DNA of 64,000 bases from the NCBI RefSeq assembly GCF_026241515.1, contig NZ_JAPHPW010000024.1, forward strand, positions 1 through 64,000, in the 5' to 3' direction. This document shows positions 17,142 to 24,148 of the stretch, in pieces. Numbering within the stretch: position 1 is the first letter of the stretch; the number at the start of each line of letters is the position of its first letter. Source of the stretch: Vibrio sp. 14G-20. Lineage in GTDB: Bacteria; Pseudomonadota; Gammaproteobacteria; Enterobacterales; Vibrionaceae. The position numbers were made by a program, and so were the translations under genes. The notes beneath the pieces were generated by a model. It saw only the letters and a program-made list of their open reading frames with translations, searched no databases and was not told the DNA's origin.

Positions 17142-17170
17142 AAAAGCGCAGTTTTTACTGCGCTTTTTTC
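17142..17170 (+). terminator. rho-independent terminator of the small-ORF unit
   Basis: AAAAGCGCAGT and ACTGCGCTTTT form an 11-bp perfect stem with a TTTT loop and a terminal T-run, 2 nt after the stop codon of the basic small ORF. Confidence 0.9.
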
Positions 17171-17270
17171 TTGCCCGCTCTCATATTGAAATGTGTTTAC
17201 ACATTGGTATTCCCTACCCGATTTGATACCTTAGCCACAAATCATTATAAAATTTGTGGAGAAATAAAGT

Positions 17271-17534
17271 ATGAAGTGTCATCGCATTGAAGAACTGCTT
17301 GAACTGATGGAACCTGAGTGGCAGAAAGATCAAGAGCTTAACCTATTAGAATTCATCATTAAGCTATCAAAAGAAGCGGGCTACCAAGGCAAGCTTGAAG
17401 AACTGACTGACGATGTTCTTATCTATCACCTAAAAATGCGCAACAGCGAAAAAGATGAAATGATCCCAGGCCTGAAAAAAGACCAAGAAGATGATTTCAA
17501 AACCGCGATTCTAAAAGCGCGTGGCATCCTTTAA
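17271..17534 (+). CDS. yihD: YihD family protein (DUF1040)
   Basis: An 87-residue protein closely matching E. coli YihD throughout: MKC-R near the start, ELNLLEFIIKLSKEAGY, LTDDVLIYHLKMRNSEKDEMIPGL and a C-terminal EDDFKTAILKARG. It is a cytoplasmic helical protein with no assigned function. GTGGAG lies about 10 nt before the ATG. In E. coli yihD is adjacent to srkA and dsbA; here ccoG stands between them. A terminator follows at 17587-17613. Confidence 0.92.
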   Translation: MKCHRIEELLELMEPEWQKDQELNLLEFIIKLSKEAGYQGKLEELTDDVLIYHLKMRNSEKDEMIPGLKKDQEDDFKTAILKARGIL

Positions 17535-17586
17535 CAGCTTAAATGCGTTAAAGCTTAATTGCCTTATCAATAAATTGCTCAACTCT

Positions 17587-17613
17587 AAAAAGCGACCTCT
17601 GGTCGCTTTTTTG
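17587..17613 (+). terminator. rho-independent terminator of yihD
   Basis: AAAAAGCGACC and GGTCGCTTTTTT form a tight stem with a four-base loop and terminal T-run. Confidence 0.92.
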
Positions 17614-17860
17614 TTTCTGTTCGCTATTTTTTCGTCACAACTGTTATGACTTTTGTTGTTAAAGGTTGATAGCGTTAAAGAAATGAGAACAAGATTGTCG
17701 CTATAATCGCCATCCATAAGAATCTTCTAAAATAATAAGAGTGAGTGCGATAACAACAAATGCACCAAGCTCAATTTCAACAGGTTCTCTAAACCATACT
17801 TTCAAGTAATGTCGTCATGTCCGATTTAACCGGGCAAATAAGCCACAAAAAGGATAGTCC
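17614..17860 (+). promoter_or_regulatory. non-coding leader and promoter region of ccoG
   Basis: No gene is seen. It contains a good -10 hexamer TATAAT (17702-17707) without a convincing -35, and an imperfect inverted repeat at 17634-17650 (GTCACAAC/GTTATGAC) that could be a regulator site. No FNR-consensus site is evident. Confidence 0.4.
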
Positions 17861-19279
17861 ATGAGTCAGGATAAAATCGATATCAAAGATGTGACTCCTA
17901 AAACCTTTAACCCAAAAACACATAAAGGTAATGGAGATCGATTTAACCCAAGTAACCGAATCTACGTTCGAGAAAGCAAAGGTAAATTCCAACAACTGCG
18001 TCGCTATGGCGGTTGGTTCTTACTTTTACTTTTTGCGCTTATCCCATGGATTCCATTTGGTGAACGCCAAGCGATCTTGCTCGATATCGGCAGCCAACAG
18101 TTCAACTTCTTTGGCACCACCTTATACCCGCAAGATCTGACCCTACTCGCAATCCTATTTATGATTGCCGCGTTTGGCTTATTCTTCATAACCACCTTCT
18201 TAGGCCGTGTCTGGTGTGGCTATTTATGCCCGCAAACCGTCTGGACCTTCATGTATATCTGGTTCGAAGAGAAGCTAGAAGGCGCTGCAAATAAGCGAAG
18301 AAAACAAGACTCGGGCAAACTGACGAGCACTTTAATCCTCAGAAAAACCCTCAAACACATTGCGTGGTGGGCGATTGCCATTGCGACTGGCTTAACCTTT
18401 GTTGGTTACTTCATCCCAATCAAAGAGTTAGTGGTTGGCTTCTTTACCTTTAACTCGTCTTTCTGGCCGGTGTTTTGGGTACTGTTCTTTGCTGGGTGTA
18501 CTTATGCCAATGCGGGTTGGATGCGTTCAATTGTTTGTCTGCACATGTGTCCTTACGCACGTTTCCAGTCGGCAATGTTCGATAAAGACACCTTCATCGT
18601 TGGTTACAACACAGAGCGCGGTGAAAACCGTGGCCCTCGCTCTCGTAAAGCCGATCCAAAAGAGCTTGGTCTAGGCGACTGTATTGACTGTAACCTGTGT
18701 GTTCAAGTGTGCCCTACGGGGATTGATATCCGTGATGGCCTGCAATACGAGTGTATTAACTGCGGCGCGTGTATTGATGCCTGTGACAACACCATGGAGC
18801 GTATGGGCTACGAAAAAGGCCTGATCAACTACACCACCGAGCACAGACTTGAAGGTCATTCAACCAAGGTAATGCGCCCTAAGCTATTAGGCTATGGGGC
18901 CATCTTGATCGTGATGCTGGGCTTGTTCTTCGCCCAAATCGCGAGCGTTGATCCTGCCGGCCTAAGTGTTCTGCGTGACAGAAATCAACTGTTCAGAGTC
19001 AATAACCAAGGGTTGGTTGAAAACACCTACACCTTGAAAGTGATCAACAAGACTCAAAAAGAGCAAGAGTACAAGCTCGATGTTAGCGGACTGCCCGACT
19101 CTATCTGGTATGGTAAACAGACGATTACTGTCGATCCAGGCGAGGTTTTGAACCTACCTATCAGTTTAGGCGCCGACCCAGAAAAACTGAGCTCACCAGT
19201 TTCGACAATTCAGTTTATACTCTCGGATAATGAAGAGTTTACGATGGAAGTCGAAAGCCGCTTTATCAAGAAGCTCTGA
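17861..19279 (+). CDS. ccoG: cytochrome c oxidase accessory protein CcoG (RdxA/FixG)
   Basis: A 472-residue inner-membrane iron-sulfur protein that acts in copper reduction for assembly of cbb3-type cytochrome oxidase. About five hydrophobic segments (51-65, 94-113, 166-184, 201-217, 334-352) flank two [4Fe-4S] ferredoxin clusters. Cys274, 277, 280, 284 and Cys298, 301, 304, 308 are all present. CGYLCPQ (119-125) and CLHMCPYARF are the conserved membrane-proximal cysteine motifs. The C-terminal 110 residues form the periplasmic Ig-like domain (FixG_C). AAAGGA precedes the ATG. The ccoNOPQ genes are not in this window. Confidence 0.96.
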   Translation: MSQDKIDIKDVTPKTFNPKTHKGNGDRFNPSNRIYVRESKGKFQQLRRYGGWFLLLLFALIPWIPFGERQAILLDIGSQQFNFFGTTLYPQDLTLLAILFMIAAFGLFFITTFLGRVWCGYLCPQTVWTFMYIWFEEKLEGAANKRRKQDSGKLTSTLILRKTLKHIAWWAIAIATGLTFVGYFIPIKELVVGFFTFNSSFWPVFWVLFFAGCTYANAGWMRSIVCLHMCPYARFQSAMFDKDTFIVGYNTERGENRGPRSRKADPKELGLGDCIDCNLCVQVCPTGIDIRDGLQYECINCGACIDACDNTMERMGYEKGLINYTTEHRLEGHSTKVMRPKLLGYGAILIVMLGLFFAQIASVDPAGLSVLRDRNQLFRVNNQGLVENTYTLKVINKTQKEQEYKLDVSGLPDSIWYGKQTITVDPGEVLNLPISLGADPEKLSSPVSTIQFILSDNEEFTMEVESRFIKKL

Positions 19280-19319
19280 TACCCGCACCTTAGTGCTTGG
19301 TATAACAACCCAATAAATG

Positions 19320-19350
19320 GAAAAAGGCTCAGTAATGAGCCTTTTTTATT
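19320..19350 (+). terminator. rho-independent terminator of ccoG
   Basis: AAAAAGGCTC and GAGCCTTTTTT enclose AGTAAT, with a T-run. It lies 41 nt after the ccoG stop and directly before the srkA start. Confidence 0.88.
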
Positions 19351-19352
19351 CT

Positions 19353-20339
19353 ATGACGATGCAAGCCTTTAACTTTGATAACCTGACTCCTGACTTCATG
19401 TGGTACGCACTGGAGAGCATCGGAGTTCGAGCTGAATCTGGGCTACTCGCTCTCAACAGTTACGAAAACCGTGTCTATCAGTTCACCGATGAAGACCGTA
19501 AGCGCTACGTCGTTAAGTTTTATCGTCCGCAACGCTGGAACAAGGCACAGATCCAAGAAGAGCATGACTTCGCACTCGAGCTTATCGAACAAGAGATGCC
19601 AGTTGCGCCTCCAATGCGAATCAACGGTGCAACCTTACATGAATACCAAGGCTACCTATTTGCACTATTTGAAAGTGTTGGCGGCAGACAGTATGAAGTC
19701 GACAATCTAGATCAATTGGAAGGCGTTGGACGTTTTCTTGGTCGTATTCATAAAGCCAGTGCGGGAAGAATATTCCAGCACCGACCGACCATCAGCTTAG
19801 ATGAATACCTTTATCAGCCACGTAAGATTCTAGAGAATTCTCAGTTTATCCCGACGCACCTAGAAAATGCCTTCTTCAATGACGTCGACCTTCTGATCAA
19901 AGAGCTAGAGAGCCAATGGCCGAGCAACATTGAGAATATCCGCCTGCATGGTGACTGCCACCCAGGCAATATCTTGTGGCGCGATGGGCCAATGTTCGTC
20001 GACCTTGATGACGCACGTAACGGCCCTGCGATACAAGATCTGTGGATGCTGCTTAATGGCGAACGCCAAGATAAACTGATGCAACTCGATATTCTGCTAG
20101 AGAGTTATCAAGAGTTTTGCGATTTTAATACCTCGCAAGTGAAACTAATCGAACCACTACGCGGTCTACGTATGGTGCATTACATGGCATGGTTAGCGAA
20201 GCGATGGCACGATCCGGCGTTTCCTTTGGCCTTCCCGTGGTTTAATGATCCGAAATATTGGGAGCAACAAGTACTTGCTTGTAAAGAGCAAATTGCTACC
20301 CTGCAAGAGCCACCACTTTCGTTAATGCCTCAGTGGTAA
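19353..20339 (+). CDS. srkA: stress response Ser/Thr protein kinase SrkA (YihE/RdoA)
   Basis: A 328-residue kinase-like protein of the APH/ChoK fold. In E. coli it counters MazF- and ROS-linked death. SGLLALNSYENRVYQF is the SrkA signature, YVVKFYRP carries the ATP-binding Lys, and LHGDCHPGNILWRDGP is the catalytic loop with MFVDLDDARNGP as the DFG-like Mg2+ site. The frame is open back to 19317 but those starts lie inside the ccoG terminator hairpin. I therefore take ATG 19353, which aligns with the E. coli N-terminus; ATG 19359 is the alternative. No good ribosome site is visible. It heads the srkA-dsbA pair. Confidence 0.93.
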   Translation: MTMQAFNFDNLTPDFMWYALESIGVRAESGLLALNSYENRVYQFTDEDRKRYVVKFYRPQRWNKAQIQEEHDFALELIEQEMPVAPPMRINGATLHEYQGYLFALFESVGGRQYEVDNLDQLEGVGRFLGRIHKASAGRIFQHRPTISLDEYLYQPRKILENSQFIPTHLENAFFNDVDLLIKELESQWPSNIENIRLHGDCHPGNILWRDGPMFVDLDDARNGPAIQDLWMLLNGERQDKLMQLDILLESYQEFCDFNTSQVKLIEPLRGLRMVHYMAWLAKRWHDPAFPLAFPWFNDPKYWEQQVLACKEQIATLQEPPLSLMPQW

Positions 20340-20394
20340 CCGCAATCGCAACATACAACTAGATAAAAATTCAAACATAATGGAGATTGGATAA

Positions 20395-20994
20395 ATGAAA
20401 AAGCTATTCGCATTTTTCTCATTGATCATGTTGAGCCTTTCAGCTCACGCTGCGAAATTTAACGAAGGTGAGCACTACAAAGTTCTCGATCTAGAAGCAT
20501 CAAAGAAGCCAGTAGTAACAGAGTTTTTCTCTTTCTACTGCCCTCACTGTAATAGCTTTGAGCCTATCATCCAGCAGCTAAAACAACAGCTACCTGCTGA
20601 CGCTAAGCTACAGAAGAACCATGTTTCATTCATGGGTGGCAACATGGGTCTGCCAATGAGTAAGGCTTACGCGACCATGATTGCACTGAAAGTTGAAGAC
20701 AAGATGGTACCAGTGATGTTTAACCGCATTCACAACATGAACAAGCCACCACGTGATGAAGCAGAACTACGTCAAATCTTCCTAGACGAAGGTGTTGATG
20801 CTAAGAAGTTTGATGCGGCATACAATGGCTTTGCGGTAGATTCAATGGTTCGTCGTTTCGACAAAGCATTTAAAGATAGCGGCCTTTCAGGTGTACCAGC
20901 TGTTGTGGTTAACAACCGCTACCTAGTAGAAGCTCAAGGTATCAACTCTCTTGATGAGTACTTCGAGCTCGTGAACTTCTTATTAAAGAAGTAA
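20395..20994 (+). CDS. dsbA: periplasmic thiol:disulfide oxidase DsbA
   Basis: A 199-residue precursor with a 19-residue signal peptide (MKKLFAFFSLIMLSLSAHA). The thioredoxin-fold active site is CPHC at 49-52 in SFYCPHCNSF. The cis-proline loop is SGVPAVVVN near 163. DsbA oxidises cysteine pairs in exported proteins and is itself re-oxidised by DsbB. TGGAGA lies 8 nt before the ATG. It follows srkA, the same pair as in E. coli, where dsbA is also Cpx-controlled. A terminator follows at 21005-21031. Confidence 0.97.
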   Translation: MKKLFAFFSLIMLSLSAHAAKFNEGEHYKVLDLEASKKPVVTEFFSFYCPHCNSFEPIIQQLKQQLPADAKLQKNHVSFMGGNMGLPMSKAYATMIALKVEDKMVPVMFNRIHNMNKPPRDEAELRQIFLDEGVDAKKFDAAYNGFAVDSMVRRFDKAFKDSGLSGVPAVVVNNRYLVEAQGINSLDEYFELVNFLLKK

Positions 20995-21004
20995 GCCATT
21001 GATG

Positions 21005-21031
21005 AAAGGAAGCTTCGGCTTCCTTTTTTTT
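21005..21031 (+). terminator. rho-independent terminator of srkA-dsbA
   Basis: AAAGGAAGC and GCTTCCTTT pair around TTCG, a stable tetraloop, followed by eight T. Confidence 0.92.
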
Positions 21032-21116
21032 GCTAGTTCAAAAATCATTATTGATAAATAATCAGCCAGAAAACGCAGTGCTTTACTGATATTAATAACC
21101 CGTCCTAAGAATCGGT

Positions 21117-21129
21117 GGGCAAGGAGCCC
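21117..21129 (+). promoter_or_regulatory. small hairpin holding the DUF2860 ribosome site in its loop
   Basis: GGGC and GCCC enclose AAGGA, part of the AAGGAG ribosome site 8 nt before the ATG at 21134. With a 4-bp stem it may only mildly affect initiation. Confidence 0.35.
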
Positions 21130-21133
21130 TTAA

Positions 21134-22090
21134 ATGAAAATAAAAATAACTCTCTTGGCATTGAGCGTTGCGGCTTCTCCCGCTTTTGCCAAGCTTGCAG
21201 ACCAACAAGGTTTCAGTGGTGAAATATCTATCAATACCGGAGTCGCCTCTTCTACGTCAAACTTTAATACCGATGCTGATAGCAATCTTTCATCTATAAA
21301 TCAGAAGGCTTCTTCAGAAAGCTCGTTTCTTGTCGCCCCTTTAGGCAGTGTTGCTTATACCTTTGGTGAGAAGCTAAATCACCAGGTTTACACGGGTACC
21401 GCTCGTGATGACGTAGCTACGGGTACTGTTGTGCTAGAAGTTGGTTATAAATACCAGCTTGAGTCTGGCATGGTGATCGACGCGTCACTGCTGCCAACCA
21501 TTATGTCAGGTGAGACCTGGGCTGATCCGTACAACACCACATCAGCTCGTACGAAGACCGATGAAACTGGCAATGCCTTTCGTTTGAAACTAAGCAGCAT
21601 TGCGGGCTCAGCTTTCTCGCTAGACATGGCTTATGCGACTAAAGATGTCGACAAGGATGATATTCAAGAGCAAGAGCTCAAACGAGATGCAAATACTCTC
21701 TATTTGAAAGGTCAATATCGCCTGCCATTAAGTCGTACCATGATGCTTATCCCATCTATCATCTACCAAACACGTGATGCAGATGGTAAAGCTGAGTCTT
21801 ACGACCAATTCGGTGGTGAGGTAAGCTTGTTTGGTGGCATGGGGCGTCACCAGTACGCACTAACGGCGGGTTATAACCAACGCTCTTACGATGCCAGCAA
21901 CCCGATCTACGACAAGAAACGCAGCGACGACAATATCAACCTATTCGCTGCCTACGAGTATGACCAATTCATGGATTGGGAAAACTGGTCGTTTGTTTCA
22001 CTGGCGGGCTACGGCACCAGCGACTCGAACATTACCTTCTACGACGAGTCTCAATATATCGTTTCAGTTGGCTTGAACTACAAGTTCTAA
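21134..22090 (+). CDS. DUF2860 family outer-membrane beta-barrel protein
   Basis: A 318-residue protein with a 19-residue signal peptide (MKIKITLLALSVAASPAFA). Alternating amphipathic beta-strands follow to a C-terminal ...YIVSVGLNYKF ending in Phe, typical of outer-membrane barrels recognised by BamA. The early motif QQGFSGEISINTGV is characteristic of DUF2860 proteins of vibrios. Function unknown. Dense Tyr/Asn/Asp strand-turn patterns suggest a barrel of roughly 12-16 strands. It is monocistronic, with a terminator at 22120-22145 shared with the convergent comM gene. Confidence 0.82.
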   Translation: MKIKITLLALSVAASPAFAKLADQQGFSGEISINTGVASSTSNFNTDADSNLSSINQKASSESSFLVAPLGSVAYTFGEKLNHQVYTGTARDDVATGTVVLEVGYKYQLESGMVIDASLLPTIMSGETWADPYNTTSARTKTDETGNAFRLKLSSIAGSAFSLDMAYATKDVDKDDIQEQELKRDANTLYLKGQYRLPLSRTMMLIPSIIYQTRDADGKAESYDQFGGEVSLFGGMGRHQYALTAGYNQRSYDASNPIYDKKRSDDNINLFAAYEYDQFMDWENWSFVSLAGYGTSDSNITFYDESQYIVSVGLNYKF

Positions 22091-22119
22091 CCTTAGCGAG
22101 TATGAACTGCAATCCAACG

Positions 22120-22145
22120 AAAGCCTGCATCTTGCAGGCTTTTTT
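22120..22145 (+). terminator. rho-independent terminator of the DUF2860 gene
   Basis: AAAGCCTGCA and TGCAGGCTTTTTT form a near-perfect hairpin with a short loop and a terminal T-run. Confidence 0.9.
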
Positions 22146-22152
22146 CTACTTG

Positions 22153-23676
22153 CTAGACAGCTTGTGCCGTGAGTTGTTTCAACAATCGATCCATCGCTCG
22201 ATAGCCAAGCGCTTCTGATAGATGTTTCTTTTCGATCTGCTCGTTACCGTCAAGGTCGGCAATGGTTCGTGCCACCTTAATGATTCGATGATAAGCACGA
22301 ATCGATAAACCCAATCGGTGCAACGCCGTTTCTAGAAACTCAGCATCCTCACGTCTTAATGGGCAATACTTCTCAATTTCTCGGCTACCTAACAGTGCAT
22401 TCGATTTATGGTTTCGAGATAACATCAACTGGCGCGCCTGCCTGACCCTTTGCTTTACGACTTGAGTCGTTTCACCGCGGTCGCCACCTTCGGCTAACAT
22501 TCCTTTTGGCAACAGAGGGATCTCTAACGACATATCGAATCTATCCAACAATGGTCCGGATAAGCGATTGAGGTAACGAAGGATGATCTGTGGGTTTGCG
22601 CGAGCTTGATTTCCCTCGTAGTAACCTGTCGGACTAGGGTTCAATGCACCGACTAATTGAAAGCGCGCAGGAAAACGAGTCTTACCCGCCGCGCGCGAAA
22701 TGATTATCTCGCCCGACTCTAGTGGCTCTCGCAGTGAATCAAGCACTTTACGCTCAAATTCGGGCATTTCATCCAGAAACAGTAAGCCATTGTGGGCCAG
22801 AGAGATCTCTCCAGGGCGAGGTACCGAACCACCACCCACCAATGCCGCCATCGAACTCGAATGGTGAGGCGATCGAAAAGGTCGTTGCTTCCAGTTGTAT
22901 TGATTGATCTCTTGTTGCGTTAACGAGGCCACCGACGCGGTTTCCATCGCCTCGTCATCACTCATTTCAGGTAGCAAGTCACGCAGTCGAGAAGCGAGCA
23001 TGGTCTTGCCTGTTCCGGGCGGGCCAAGGAACAGTAAGTTGTGGTTCCCAGCAGCGGCTATCTCCAGAGCTCGCTTGCCTTGTTGTTGGCCGATAATATC
23101 TTGTAGGTCGCGAAGCACTGAAACATCAGCCTGATGATGTTCCGTTCTATATAGACTAAGCTGAGCCTGACCACACATATCCGCACAAACCTCCAACAAG
23201 GTTTGTGCAGACTTATGTGCCCCTTTCCCGACTAGGGCTGCCTGATCGCCATTGTGATGCGGTACGACTAAGCAACGCTCAACTCTGTCAGCTGCGAGTG
23301 TTGCAGGCAGCACCCCTTTCACTGAGCGCAACTCACCCGACAGCGCTAACTCACCAATAAATTCATGTTGAGCTATTTTTGATGTGGGTAACTGGTCCGA
23401 CGCAACTAAAATCCCAAGCGCGATAGGCAAGTCAAACCGCCCGCCTTCTTTCGGTAAATCTGCAGGAGCTAAGTTAACCGTGATTCTTTTGGATGGAAAC
23501 TCAAAGCGAGAATTGATGATCGCGCTTCTCACTCGATCTTTAGATTCCTTGACCGTTGTTTCTGGTAAACCCACCAACGTAAAACCGGGCATTCCATTGC
23601 TGATATGCACCTCTACGGTCACTTCTGGAGCCTCTACACCCACACTAGCTCGACTATGAATTATCGCGAGTCCCAT
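22153..23676 (-). CDS. comM: YifB/ComM family Mg-chelatase-like ATPase
   Basis: A 507-residue AAA+ protein. The N-terminal Lon-protease-like ChlI domain (1-125, with MGLAIIHSRASVGVEAPEV at the start) is followed by the AAA+ domain with Walker A GPPGTGKTMLASRL, Walker B LLFLDEMPEF and sensor ALNPSPTGYY. A C-terminal Mg_chelatase_C helical domain ends in AYHRIIKVARTIADL. In competent bacteria ComM is a branch-migration helicase extending RecA-made D-loops during transformation. ATG 23676 has AAAGGAAAG just upstream; the frame is open further but the extension is not family-like. With dprA, this is the second transformation gene in the window. Confidence 0.94.
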   Translation of the reverse strand: MGLAIIHSRASVGVEAPEVTVEVHISNGMPGFTLVGLPETTVKESKDRVRSAIINSRFEFPSKRITVNLAPADLPKEGGRFDLPIALGILVASDQLPTSKIAQHEFIGELALSGELRSVKGVLPATLAADRVERCLVVPHHNGDQAALVGKGAHKSAQTLLEVCADMCGQAQLSLYRTEHHQADVSVLRDLQDIIGQQQGKRALEIAAAGNHNLLFLGPPGTGKTMLASRLRDLLPEMSDDEAMETASVASLTQQEINQYNWKQRPFRSPHHSSSMAALVGGGSVPRPGEISLAHNGLLFLDEMPEFERKVLDSLREPLESGEIIISRAAGKTRFPARFQLVGALNPSPTGYYEGNQARANPQIILRYLNRLSGPLLDRFDMSLEIPLLPKGMLAEGGDRGETTQVVKQRVRQARQLMLSRNHKSNALLGSREIEKYCPLRREDAEFLETALHRLGLSIRAYHRIIKVARTIADLDGNEQIEKKHLSEALGYRAMDRLLKQLTAQAV

Positions 23677-23799
23677 AACTTTCCTTTGTCTTTGATTTAA
23701 AAGTATTCGCCCTGGATATTCATTGCTCACCAAAGCGATAAGGTTGTTATATAGCGTGGTGGAATGGTGTTTTAATGTGAAAAAAGAATGACATTTTCC

Positions 23800-23829
23800 T
23801 TGTCATGCAGCAGATTTGTGTGATAACAC
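23800..23829 (+). promoter_or_regulatory. possible ilv operon promoter
   Basis: TTGTCA (23800-23805) and TAACAC (23824-23829) are separated by 18 nt and lie about 50 nt before the ilvL ATG. The -10 match is modest, so this is a candidate only. Confidence 0.4.
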
Positions 23830-23879
23830 TAGGGATGTAGACATTTACTGAAGACAATAAACGAGAAAACTCGAATATT

Positions 23880-23969
23880 ATGATTTTTAACGCTCGCATT
23901 TACGCACTGATTAACCTGATTATCGTAGTCATTATTAAGACTGCGCGGGGGCGAGTGGGAAGAAAGTAA
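23880..23969 (+). CDS. ilvL: ilvGMEDA operon leader peptide
   Basis: A 29-residue leader ORF rich in the regulating amino acids. After MIFNARIYA the core LINLIIVVII packs two Leu, two Val and five Ile into ten codons, then the peptide ends basic (TARGRVGRK). Ribosome stalling on scarce Ile-, Val- or Leu-tRNA would prevent the downstream attenuator (23975-24022) from folding. GAGAA lies upstream of the ATG. It is too short for routine callers and shadowed by a larger antisense frame. Confidence 0.93.
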   Translation: MIFNARIYALINLIIVVIIKTARGRVGRK

Positions 23970-23974
23970 CCACG

Positions 23975-24022
23975 AATTAGAAAAAACCCCCGCACTGACA
24001 AGTCCGGGGGTTTTTTCTAATT
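23975..24022 (+). terminator. ilv attenuator (rho-independent terminator)
   Basis: An 18-bp perfect inverted repeat: AATTAGAAAAAACCCCCG at 23975-23992 pairs with the sequence ending in TTTTTTCTAATT at 24005-24022. It starts 5 nt after the ilvL stop. The GC core plus T-run is a strong terminator between leader peptide and ilvG. Confidence 0.93.
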
Positions 24023-24148
24023 TAAACATTCGATTTTTATATTTTTGAGCATTTTCGGCTTTGCCGATTTACAGGAAGAATGGGAGCACAAGATGTGCAG
24101 AGACAAAGGAAACAGTTACCAAAATAAAGGTAATACGGGAGAATTCCG

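Noticed and set aside
17718..17830. Short frames (10 and 23 codons) upstream of ccoG
   Set aside because: No ribosome sites, and composition like random AT-rich leader; nothing links them to an attenuator.
23829..24029. 66-residue minus-strand frame across the ilv leader
   Set aside because: It is antisense to ilvL and the attenuator, whose features explain the sequence.
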